Shown here: positions 32,749-40,734 of the stretch, in pieces
Numbering within the stretch: the first letter of the stretch is position 1
How the letters are laid out: each line of letters opens with the position of its first letter
Assembly: GCF_012933545.1 (NCBI RefSeq)
Contig: NZ_JAADJU010000010.1
Coordinates: 160,192-224,191 of the forward strand
Source of the DNA: Rouxiella aceris
GTDB taxonomy: Bacteria > Pseudomonadota > Gammaproteobacteria > Enterobacterales > Enterobacteriaceae
DNA: 64,000 nt
Direction: 5' to 3'
Position numbers and translations under genes: made by a program
The notes under the pieces: model-generated
What the model was told of the DNA's origin: nothing
The model's database searches: none
Seen by the model: the letters and a program-made list of their open reading frames with translations, nothing else

Positions 32749-33996
32749 ATGAAAATACGCACACTATCAGGCCCGCTGCCGCAAAAGCGCTACCAGCGCT
32801 GTAGCGAATGCGACTACCTTTTCATCCTGCCGCCATTGCTCAGGACCCAGACTGCGCATTGCCCAAGATGCAATAGCAAGGTTGAGAAAGGTCGGGTCTG
32901 TTCTTTGCCGCGTCTGATTGTTATCGCCATCAGTATTTTGGTGTTGATGCCGTTCGCCTATTCGGAACCACTTATCAGTATCCGTTTGTTGGGTACCCGC
33001 ATTGATGCCAGCCTGTTTGAGGGTATTTTGCAGATGTCGAGTCAGGGGTCGCCGCTGACCGCCAGCATGGTGGCCTTTTGCACCATTGGCGCCCCCTTGA
33101 CCCTGGTCTGCTCAATTCTTTATCTGCATTTTGGCAGCAAGCTGGGGATGAACCTCAAACCGGTGCTGCTAATGCTCGATCGCCTGAAAGATTGGGTGAT
33201 GCTGGATATTTATCTGATCGGCATGGCCGTGGCCTGCATCAAGGTCAAGGAGTATGCCGATATTGACGTCGGCATCGCACTGATTGCCTATATCACCATG
33301 ACTATCCTTGTCACGCTGACCTTAATCAATCTCAATATTGAACAACTGTGGGAAGAGTTCTACCCGCAGCGCCCGCCGAAAGGCGCGCCGTCGTCGCTGG
33401 TGCTCTGTCTGTCATGCAAATATACCGGCAACGCCGACCCTCACGGGCGCTGCCCGCGTTGCCATGTTCCCATGACCTACCGTTATAAATACAGTTTGCA
33501 AAAAACCTGGGCGGCATTGATTTCGGCCATTATTTTGCTGATCCCGGCCAATTTACTGCCAATATCCATTATCTACGCCAATGGACAACGACTGAACGAC
33601 ACCATTTTTTCCGGGGTGGTATCACTGGCCACCTCCGGCAACCTGCCGATTGCCGGCGTGGTCTTTGTCGCCAGCGTGCTGGTGCCTTTTACCAAAGTCG
33701 TGGTGTTACTCACGCTGCTATTAAGCATTCATTTCAAAGCCAATCAGGGCTTGAAAACCCGTATTCGCCTGCTGCGCCTGGTCACCTGGATTGGTCGCTG
33801 GTCGATGCTGGATTTATTTGTGATTTCGTTAATGATGTCATTGGTCAATCGCGACCAATTGCTTTCTTTTACCATGGGTCCGGCCGCTTTTTACTTTGGC
33901 TCTGCCGTGATACTGACTATTCTGGCCGTTGAATGGCTGGACAGCCGCTTGATTTGGGATGCACATGCAACAGGACACATCGAATATACCGACTGA
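32749..33996 (+). CDS. letA: LetA (YebS), lipophilic envelope-spanning tunnel protein A
   Basis: 415-residue inner-membrane partner of LetB, of the PqiA family, thought to feed lipids into the LetB tunnel. Two zinc-ribbon-like Cys pairs precede the two membrane halves: CSECDYLF...HCPRC (N-terminal) and CLSCKYTG...CPRC (mid-protein). Eight helices are expected. An ATG nine codons upstream is in frame, but AGG before 32749 and homologues favour the shorter form. It overlaps letB by 32 bases from the chosen letB start. Confidence 0.94.
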   Translation: MKIRTLSGPLPQKRYQRCSECDYLFILPPLLRTQTAHCPRCNSKVEKGRVCSLPRLIVIAISILVLMPFAYSEPLISIRLLGTRIDASLFEGILQMSSQGSPLTASMVAFCTIGAPLTLVCSILYLHFGSKLGMNLKPVLLMLDRLKDWVMLDIYLIGMAVACIKVKEYADIDVGIALIAYITMTILVTLTLINLNIEQLWEEFYPQRPPKGAPSSLVLCLSCKYTGNADPHGRCPRCHVPMTYRYKYSLQKTWAALISAIILLIPANLLPISIIYANGQRLNDTIFSGVVSLATSGNLPIAGVVFVASVLVPFTKVVVLLTLLLSIHFKANQGLKTRIRLLRLVTWIGRWSMLDLFVISLMMSLVNRDQLLSFTMGPAAFYFGSAVILTILAVEWLDSRLIWDAHATGHIEYTD

Positions 33997-36595
33997 AGCG
34001 CGGGTGAAGCACCGCCGTCGGATTTCTCCCTTTTGGCTTTTGCCGTTTATCGCCCTGCTGATTGCCGGCTGGCTTATCTACAGCAACTATCAGGAGCGCG
34101 GCACCACCGTCACCATTGACTTCCAGTCGGCGGCCGGCATAGTCGCGGGCAGAACCCCGGTACGTTACCAGGGGGTTGAGGTTGGCACCGTGCAGTCGAT
34201 AAACCTCAGTCAGGATCTGCGCACCATCATGGTCAAGATCAGCATCAAAAGCGATCTCAAGGATTCGTTGCGCGAAGGCACACAATTCTGGCTGGTGACG
34301 CCCAAAGCCTCACTGGCGGGGATTTCCGGGCTGGATGCGCTGGTTGGCGGTAACTATATCGGTATGATGCCAGGCACCGGTAAAGAGAAAGACCATTTCA
34401 CCGCCCTCGACACCCAGCCTAAATACCGGCTGAACACCGGTGAATTGATGGTGCATTTACATGCCCGCGATTTGGGCTCACTGAGTACCGGATCGGTGGT
34501 CTATTATCGCAAAATACCCATCGGCAAAGTGTATGACTATGATATTGAAGCCGGTAACAATGGCGTGACCATTGATGTACTGATCGACAAGCGCTTCGCC
34601 CACCTGGTGAAAGACAATAGTCGTTTCTGGAACGTCTCCGGCTTTAAAGGCGACTTTAGCCTTAGTGGCGTCAAAGTCGAGATGGAAAGCCTGGCCGCCC
34701 TGGTCAACGGTGCCATTGCCATCGACTCGCCAAAAGATGGCAACCCGGCCGCCGCCGAGCAATCCTATGAGCTCTATCCCGATTTGGCACAAAGTCAGCG
34801 CGGAGTGGAAATCGATCTCGATTTACCAAACGGCGATGGCCTGAGCGAGGGGCATACCCCCCTGATGTATCAGGGCCTGCAGGTCGGTACCCTGACCCGT
34901 ATTACTTTACAACCCGATAATAAGGTTACCGGCAAATTGACCGTCGACCCTTCGGTGCTCGATATGATGCGCAGCGGTACGCGCATCGAAATGAACAGTC
35001 CGAAAATCAGCCTTAACAATGCCAAAATCAGTCAACTGTTAACCGGTAATACGCTGGAGTTGTTACCGGGCGATGGCACACCGGAGAAGCACTTTATCGT
35101 GCTCGACAGCAATCTGCGCCTGTTACAGGACCCCGGGGTGCTGAAGCTGCAACTGATGGCACCGCAAAGCTATGGCATTGATGCCGGTCAACCGGTGCTG
35201 CTTAACGGCATGGTTATTGGCCAGGTGCTGGATCGTACCCTCACCGAACAGGGGATTGTCTTTAACATTGCCGTCAAGTCGCAGTACAAACAGCTGCTGC
35301 ATCAAGACAGCAAGTTTGTGGTCAACAGCCGCGTTGATGTCAAACTGGGCATCGACGGTATGGAAGTGCTGGGTGCTAGTGCGCAGGAGTGGATCGACGG
35401 CGGCATTAAGGTCTTGCCTGGCAATAAAGGCGAGGCTTCCGGCCAATACCCGCTGTATAGCAATGCGGACAAGGCGGCGGAAGGGATTAAAGGCGACAAG
35501 CCCACTTCGACCCTGACGCTGGTGGCCAAAAGCCTGCCAGATATACAGAGCGGTTCGATTGTGCTGTACCGCAAATTCCAGGTGGGACAGATTGTCAATG
35601 TGCGTCCCAAAGCCAATGAGTTTGAGGTCGATGTTTATATCAGTCCTGAATATCGCAATCTGCTGACGCCAAAAACCATTTTCTGGGCCGAAGGCGGCGC
35701 AAAAGTACAGCTCAATGGCAGCGGGCTTACCGTTCAGGCCTCCCCCCTCGATCGGGCATTAAAAGGCGCTATCAGTTTCGACAATATCGAGGGCGTGTCA
35801 TATATCAAAGGCAGCAAACGCGTACTCTACAATAACGAAACCGCCGCTCGCGCCGTAGGCAGTCAGATCACACTCAATACCTACGACGCCAGTAAAATTT
35901 CGCCGGGTATGCCTATCCGCTATCTGGGGATCACCATTGGGCAGGTCGAATCGCTGAAACTGGATCCGCAGCTTAATCAAGTGGCGGCCAAAGCGGTGCT
36001 CTATCCCGAGTATGTCGTTACCTTTGCCCGTCAAGGTACGCGATTCTCGATAGTTTCGCCGGAGATTTCGGCCGCAGGGGTGCAAAATCTCGATACCCTG
36101 CTCCAGCCGTATATCAACGTTGAGGCGGGTAAAGGACCAGAAAATCGCATCTTCGATTTGCAAACCGCCACCATCACCGATTCACGCTATACCGATGGCC
36201 TGGCGATTATGGTCGATGCCTCGGAAGTCGGCTCATTGCAAATAGGCACACCGGTGTTGTTCCGCGGGATTGAAGTGGGTACCGTTACCGCCTTCCGTCT
36301 GGGTGAGATGGCCGATCGGGTCAATGTCTCGCTGCGTATCAGTAAAAAGTATCAATATCTGGTGCGTGACAATACGGTATTCTGGCTGGCGTCCGGTTAT
36401 AACCTGCAATTTGGTCTGACCGGTGGCAGCTTTAAGAGCGGCACCTTCCAGCAATTTATTCGTGGCGGCATTGCCTTTGCCACGCCGCCAACCATCCCGG
36501 TGGCACCAAAAGCCGCCAGCGGACGACACTTCTTGCTGATGTCGGAAGAGCCGAAAAACTGGCAGGACTGGGGAACCGCGATCCCTAAAAACTAA
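33965..36595 (+). CDS. letB: LetB (YebT), seven-MCE-domain envelope lipid-transport tunnel
   Basis: 876-residue protein with one N-terminal membrane helix (about 20-40) and seven successive MCE domains that stack as hexameric rings across the periplasm. Repeats of the MCE signature are visible, for example [71 protein letters not shown] and [18 protein letters not shown] at 33965 is chosen because GGGA lies about 6 bases before it; ATG at 33959 is also possible. Followed by a terminator at 36655. Confidence 0.95.
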   Translation: MQQDTSNIPTEARVKHRRRISPFWLLPFIALLIAGWLIYSNYQERGTTVTIDFQSAAGIVAGRTPVRYQGVEVGTVQSINLSQDLRTIMVKISIKSDLKDSLREGTQFWLVTPKASLAGISGLDALVGGNYIGMMPGTGKEKDHFTALDTQPKYRLNTGELMVHLHARDLGSLSTGSVVYYRKIPIGKVYDYDIEAGNNGVTIDVLIDKRFAHLVKDNSRFWNVSGFKGDFSLSGVKVEMESLAALVNGAIAIDSPKDGNPAAAEQSYELYPDLAQSQRGVEIDLDLPNGDGLSEGHTPLMYQGLQVGTLTRITLQPDNKVTGKLTVDPSVLDMMRSGTRIEMNSPKISLNNAKISQLLTGNTLELLPGDGTPEKHFIVLDSNLRLLQDPGVLKLQLMAPQSYGIDAGQPVLLNGMVIGQVLDRTLTEQGIVFNIAVKSQYKQLLHQDSKFVVNSRVDVKLGIDGMEVLGASAQEWIDGGIKVLPGNKGEASGQYPLYSNADKAAEGIKGDKPTSTLTLVAKSLPDIQSGSIVLYRKFQVGQIVNVRPKANEFEVDVYISPEYRNLLTPKTIFWAEGGAKVQLNGSGLTVQASPLDRALKGAISFDNIEGVSYIKGSKRVLYNNETAARAVGSQITLNTYDASKISPGMPIRYLGITIGQVESLKLDPQLNQVAAKAVLYPEYVVTFARQGTRFSIVSPEISAAGVQNLDTLLQPYINVEAGKGPENRIFDLQTATITDSRYTDGLAIMVDASEVGSLQIGTPVLFRGIEVGTVTAFRLGEMADRVNVSLRISKKYQYLVRDNTVFWLASGYNLQFGLTGGSFKSGTFQQFIRGGIAFATPPTIPVAPKAASGRHFLLMSEEPKNWQDWGTAIPKN

Positions 36596-36654
36596 TCGTC
36601 TGCTCTGGTGACCATGCCCACGCGGCAGTTGGCACCAGACCAGCAATACTCGGT

Positions 36655-36687
36655 GGTGAGTCTGGCTTGCAGGCTCGCCATTTTTTT
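36655..36687 (+). terminator. Terminator after letAB
   Basis: GGTGAGTC / GGCTCGCC stem with two G-U pairs, followed by ATTTTTTT, about 60 bases after the letB stop codon. Confidence 0.7.
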
Positions 36688-37138
36688 AGTTTTCGTTTAA
36701 ATTTTGTTTATATTTCCGGCAATAGTTTGGTAAAAAAATACACAACCAAGTAGCAAAACTTATCAATTTTAGCCAATAATCATCGTGTTAATGCTTTACC
36801 CTGCAGAATACTTAAAAAATTTACACCAAAGGGTTCAAAAAATTATGCGAAATTATTGAGCAAAAAGATGAGTTTCATGCGTTAATTAGCCTGTTTTGCT
36901 GCACAGGCCCGGTTGTGTACATCTATCAGCTTGAAAAGTTTGTTTTTTCGTGCGGGAAGTCAGTGTTAACCTCAAAGAACTGAAAAAAAATTGGCGGTCA
37001 GCAAAAGGTGATATTTATTTATATTATCCGGATGAAATCATCAAATTATAAGTAGGAATATTCTTAGGTGCCCATGTATCATGAGGCGCATTACAAAACC
37101 CGTGCATGGGCGCTGCAAGTGTGCAGCAAATAGCAGTT

Positions 37139-37204
37139 CTCAAGTCAATGATTCGGAAGAGCGAGCGTAGCAAATATGGCTGCAGCTTTAAGTACGACGG
37201 GTAT
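37139..37204. repeat. ERIC-like repeat, right-half remnant
   Basis: GAGCGAGCG at 37159 through GACGGGTAT ending at 37204 follows the recalled ERIC/IRU consensus nearly base for base: GAGCGAGCG-AGC-AA-GCTGCA-CTT-AAGTA-GACGGGTAT, differing at a few single positions. The left half is not clearly recognisable, though the inverted repeat just upstream may be its decayed remains. It lies in the leader region of the cyclase gene. Confidence 0.7.
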
Positions 37205-37290
37205 CAGTGACAAGCTGGTGATGGATCCTGTCCTGATAAGAAACATTAACCCGTGATTTTGAGTAAAGTCTTGCCAGTTGGAGAAATATC

Positions 37291-39012
37291 ATGTCGGATG
37301 AAATGAAGTCCCAATCAGCGGATGGTAACCTCCTTCGAGAAATGGCCAGTCTGCGCGATATTATCGACAATAATTCAGACTGGATCTGGGAAGTAGATAC
37401 ACAAGGCCGCTATGTTTTCTCATCCAATAAATGCATAGAATTTCTGGGCGTGCCGCCTGAAGAAGTGATTGGCAAAACCCCGTTCGATTTTATGCCCCCT
37501 GATGAGGCAAAACGTGTAGGCGAGCAATTTGCTGCCATTGTTGCACGTCGCGCACCTTTTGGTGGTTTACTCAATCGCAATGTCCGTGCTGACGGCAGCG
37601 AAGTGATCCTTGAAACCAGCGGCGTCCCCCTGTTTGACAGTGAGGGCGAATTCCGCGGTTATCGCGGCATCGATCGGAATTTGACCACCCTCGACCAGGC
37701 ACCTGGTCAGCGTTTGTTCCAGCTTGAAACCATTTATTCCAACGCGCCCGTGGGGTTGTGTTTTATTGACCTGCATATGCGCTTTGTTACGGTCAATGAT
37801 GCCATGGCGGCGATTATCGGCCTGCAGGCTTATGAGGCGATAGGCCGTAAAGTTGCAGTATTTATTCCCGGCCTGTCACCATTGTTAAATAATGCTCTGG
37901 AATTGGCGCAGCGGCATGAACTTACGCCGGACAAAGAATTTAATATGCCCGGCCATAGCCAGATTTTCTTTATACGTATTAAAGCTGCCTATGATGTCCA
38001 GGGTCAGGTAAGCGGCCTTTCGGTGGCCATGATTGATATCACCAGTATGAAACGCATGGAGCGCGCCCTGCGGGAAAGCCAGGAGCACTACCGTAATATG
38101 GTTGAGCTCAATCCGCAGATCCCGTGGACAGCAGATCCCAAGGGGATGCTCAACGACGTCAGCTCACGCTTTCAGCGTATTACCGGCATGACGCGTCAGG
38201 ATATTTTGGCGGATAAATGGATCCAAAGCATTCATGCCGAAGATCGCCGCGGCGCCATTGAAGTCTGGGAACAGTGTCTGAAAACCGGTGCTCCGCTGGA
38301 TATTGAGGTGCGTTTCTGCCACGTTGACCGCGGGTGGAACTGGATGCGTATTCGTGCTGCCGCCAGCTATTCCCCGGAAGGCAGCATCCAGCGTTGGTAC
38401 GGCACCGCCGAAGACGTGCATGAGCGTAAATTGCTGGAGTTAAAACTACTCAAGGCCAACCGTCGTCTGGAAATTCAGGCGCGCACCGACTCCCTGACCA
38501 AATTGCCCAACCGTCGCGAATTCAAAAAAGTGCTCAATCATGAGTTTATGCGCTCCCGGCGCAATATGACGCCGCTGACGGTGGTGATGATTGATATCGA
38601 TTACTTCAAGAATTTTAACGACCACTACGGACATTTATCCGGTGACGCCTGTCTGCGTCTGGTCGCCAGAACGCTGCGCAAGGCGCTGAAGCGCAACACC
38701 GACGTTGTCACCCGCTTTGGCGGCGAAGAATTCGCTGCCATTTTGCCCGATACCGATCAGCCAGGTGCCTGGGTAGTGGCAGAACATATTATGCGGGCGA
38801 TTGAGACGCTGGGCATCAAGCATAATTTTAGTGAGTTTAACAAAGTCACTATCAGTATGGGGCTGGCAACCTATTGCCCTCTGGAAGACCCGGAAATTGA
38901 AGATCATTCAGATATTGTCAGCGCAGCGGACGAAGCGCTCTATCTGTCTAAAAATAATGGCCGTAATCAAATCAATACCATGCCAGTCTCACCGCGACTG
39001 CACAACGATTGA
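37291..39012 (+). CDS. Triple-PAS diguanylate cyclase
   Basis: 573-residue cytoplasmic signalling enzyme. Three PAS-type domains are visible: about 20-130 (IIDNNSDWIWEVDTQGRYVF), 145-255 (IYSNAPVGLCFIDLHMRFV) and 265-378 (MVELNPQIPWTADPKG), then a linker helix and a GGDEF domain (about 398-565). The active site is GGEEF at 477-481, a functional variant, and an RxxD inhibitory site (R468-D471) stands exactly five residues before it. It should make c-di-GMP and be inhibited by product; the PAS ligand is unknown. No membrane helix. In Escherichia a different gene, rsmF, follows letB. Confidence 0.92.
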   Translation: MSDEMKSQSADGNLLREMASLRDIIDNNSDWIWEVDTQGRYVFSSNKCIEFLGVPPEEVIGKTPFDFMPPDEAKRVGEQFAAIVARRAPFGGLLNRNVRADGSEVILETSGVPLFDSEGEFRGYRGIDRNLTTLDQAPGQRLFQLETIYSNAPVGLCFIDLHMRFVTVNDAMAAIIGLQAYEAIGRKVAVFIPGLSPLLNNALELAQRHELTPDKEFNMPGHSQIFFIRIKAAYDVQGQVSGLSVAMIDITSMKRMERALRESQEHYRNMVELNPQIPWTADPKGMLNDVSSRFQRITGMTRQDILADKWIQSIHAEDRRGAIEVWEQCLKTGAPLDIEVRFCHVDRGWNWMRIRAAASYSPEGSIQRWYGTAEDVHERKLLELKLLKANRRLEIQARTDSLTKLPNRREFKKVLNHEFMRSRRNMTPLTVVMIDIDYFKNFNDHYGHLSGDACLRLVARTLRKALKRNTDVVTRFGGEEFAAILPDTDQPGAWVVAEHIMRAIETLGIKHNFSEFNKVTISMGLATYCPLEDPEIEDHSDIVSAADEALYLSKNNGRNQINTMPVSPRLHND

Positions 39013-39021
39013 CTCCCCGGC

Positions 39022-39042
39022 GCGCCGACCGCTGGTCGGCGC
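39022..39042. terminator. GC-rich hairpin after the diguanylate cyclase gene
   Basis: GCGCCGACC-gct-GGTCGGCGC, a 9-bp perfect stem ten bases after the cyclase stop. The following T-run is distant, so termination efficiency is uncertain. Confidence 0.5.
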
Positions 39043-39132
39043 CATCAATTGGCACTTTTTGTGCTATCGACTATCCTCATAAAATGGCCTGACTGGTCAT
39101 ACCTCCCGATTTACTTAGCAAAGGAGTCTTTT

Positions 39133-39375
39133 ATGGGGAAATCCAGTATTCGCATTGGCAGTTTTGAAATTGATGATGCCCAGCTGTCTTCACCGGAAGC
39201 CAAGGGGGGTGGCAAAGTGCACATACCTTGTAAATCCGATCCCGACTTATGTATGCAGCTAGATGCCTGGGATGAAAATGTCAGTGTCCCGGCCGTGTTG
39301 GATGGCAGACACTCCGTGTTATACAAGGAAAAATATGACTCTCAGGAGGATGAGTGGATTATGCGTCTTGAGTAG
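39133..39375 (+). CDS. yebV: YebV family small protein
   Basis: 80-residue protein matching YebV: IRIGSFEIDDAQL, IPCKSDPDLCMQLDAWD and HSVLYKEKYDSQEDEWIMRL. AAGGAG lies 8 bases before the ATG at 39133. The function is unknown. A terminator follows at 39415 that overlaps the 3-prime end of the convergent gene. Confidence 0.92.
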   Translation: MGKSSIRIGSFEIDDAQLSSPEAKGGGKVHIPCKSDPDLCMQLDAWDENVSVPAVLDGRHSVLYKEKYDSQEDEWIMRLE

Positions 39376-39414
39376 CAGGCGCATCGCTTTGCGGCCATTA
39401 TTGGCTGCGCAATT

Positions 39415-39448
39415 AACCTGCCGCTATCCGAGGCGCGCAGGTTTTTTT
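39415..39448 (+). terminator. Terminator after yebV
   Basis: AACCTGC / GCAGGTT stem followed by seven T. It overlaps the last codons of the minus-strand C39-like gene, so coding and terminator functions are superimposed. Confidence 0.75.
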
Positions 39449-40110
39449 ATGCCTTCACTCGCCATCTCGCCATAGGGCATTAGCGCGATACCGCGCCCGG
39501 CAAAAAAACGCTCAAACTGTGCCACAGGCAACTGAACATAGGACTGCGTGGACGTGTTGTCGCCCGAAGGGTTATGAAAGGTGATGATCCCCTGTTCGCT
39601 GGCGCTTACCAGCACCAGATGTCCACCGGTGCGTGGCGGCAAAATCTCCGGCTGGCGAATGCCAGGATGGACCGAAGCAATAAAAAATTGGTGCTGCGCA
39701 AGCTCGGTAGCAAGATCCGCCGCCGTCAGTTCCACTCTGACCTGTGCCGCAATATCCAGCTCCTGTTTTAAGAATTCAACAAAGGGCGCATAGATCAGCC
39801 CGCGAATAGACTCCCCTTCTTGTACATACGCCCCATAAGGCAAACTGCGTCGGGTCAGCGTGAGTATAGGAATAACGTCATTACGGGTGGCCGCCAACGC
39901 CATTTTAAGGCAGCACATGCCGCAGACATGATTGGCCCAGGTGATAAACTCGGCTTGGCTAGCCGCGCCCGATGCAGGCCAGTCAGCTATATCCTGCAAC
40001 GCAGTTTCTCCGCTAAGGATGCTGGCGGCTAAAGCGGGGGATTCCCATTGGCTGTAATACGGAATATCGAGAGGGGATAACAAAGGCGCTTTACGGGCAG
40101 CTGACTGCAT
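39424..40110 (-). CDS. C39-like putative cysteine peptidase family protein
   Basis: 228 residues from the chosen ATG at 40110. WANHVCGMCCLKMAL (Cys63) resembles the Cys-Gly-x-x-x-Leu-x-Met of C39-type papain-fold peptidases; GGHLVLVSASEQ supplies His164 and FHNPSGDN an Asn180, sixteen residues later, in place of the usual Asp. No signal peptide is obvious, so it is probably cytoplasmic. The frame runs 31 codons further to 40203 but that part has no start signal and overlaps the ASCH gene end. Which substrate it uses, or whether it is active, is unknown. Confidence 0.65.
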   Translation of the reverse strand: MQSAARKAPLLSPLDIPYYSQWESPALAASILSGETALQDIADWPASGAASQAEFITWANHVCGMCCLKMALAATRNDVIPILTLTRRSLPYGAYVQEGESIRGLIYAPFVEFLKQELDIAAQVRVELTAADLATELAQHQFFIASVHPGIRQPEILPPRTGGHLVLVSASEQGIITFHNPSGDNTSTQSYVQLPVAQFERFFAGRGIALMPYGEMASEGIKKPARLG

Positions 40111-40153
40111 GGGTCTTCTTCTCGTCAACATCAGAGCAAACAATAAGAGATAG

Positions 40154-40179
40154 CGGGCCTGTCGCGAGAGACAGGCCCG
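40154..40179. terminator. Hairpin between the ASCH gene and the C39-like gene
   Basis: CGGGCCTGTC / GACAGGCCCG, a 10-bp stem with a 6-base loop lying 11 bases after the ASCH stop. There is no T-run, so it may be an attenuating or stabilising hairpin. Confidence 0.4.
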
Positions 40180-40189
40180 GCGGTAACTA

Positions 40190-40582
40190 TCAGAATGCTT
40201 CAACCATAATGAATTTTATCAATAATAATGGCATATCCGGGGCAAACATCTCGTACTCTTCAAAAAAACGTTGATGTTCTTCGCGCCAGAATTTGAGTGA
40301 CCGGTCGCCTTCCCCTTCATCCCATGCATGCTGTTCGGTAACCAGATCAAAAGGTACCTGTTTCACTTCTGTGAGCTGTACTGCGCAAACCGGATTATTC
40401 CTCCCATCTACCACAACATAAACTTCACCCACTACCGGTGTACCTTCATCATCGATATTCGCGCAGGTTGCCGTTTTAGTGCCGTCGATAACCTTTTGCG
40501 CCAAATCGTCAGCCTGAGCCTCGTTGTCACCAAAAGACCAACGCTCTGCAGCTCTGTATTTTAGCGGGACTTGAGGAATCAT
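40190..40582 (-). CDS. ASCH-domain protein
   Basis: 130-residue protein with the ASCH (ASC-1 homology) beta-barrel that is related to PUA and predicted to bind RNA or modified nucleotides. The family pattern is visible: W.FGDNEAQADDLAQKVIDGTKTATC near the start, VGEVYVVVDGRNNPVCAVQLTEV in the middle and FDLVTEQHAWDEGEGDRSLKFWREEH. Some members hydrolyse N4-acetylcytidine; I cannot say whether this one does. It lies directly upstream of the C39-like gene. Confidence 0.85.
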   Translation of the reverse strand: MIPQVPLKYRAAERWSFGDNEAQADDLAQKVIDGTKTATCANIDDEGTPVVGEVYVVVDGRNNPVCAVQLTEVKQVPFDLVTEQHAWDEGEGDRSLKFWREEHQRFFEEYEMFAPDMPLLLIKFIMVEAF

Positions 40583-40734
40583 AATTTATCCTTTTTATTT
40601 GATCGAGATCCAATGCCTACTGAATAAACATTAGCATGAAATCTTAAGTATTTTATGAAAAGCAGAGCCCAAAAATAAAAAAAAGAGGCGCTAAAAACGC
40701 CCCTCTGCTGACTTTAACTGCAACGCCAATTCGA

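Larger units (their letters stand above)
36596..37290. other. Long non-coding region between letB and the diguanylate cyclase gene
   Basis: About 695 bases with no supportable protein gene. It contains the letB terminator, then an AT-rich stretch (36700-37070) that should hold the cyclase promoter, an inverted repeat GCCCATG/CATGGGC near 37072-37112, and an ERIC-like half element ending at 37204. Very short open frames inside it (19-29 codons) coincide with the repeat remnant and are not called. Confidence 0.5.

Noticed and set aside
37077..37260. Very short leader peptides (19, 26 and 29 codons) before the diguanylate cyclase
   Set aside because: They coincide with an inverted repeat and the ERIC-like remnant, which explain the open frames better.
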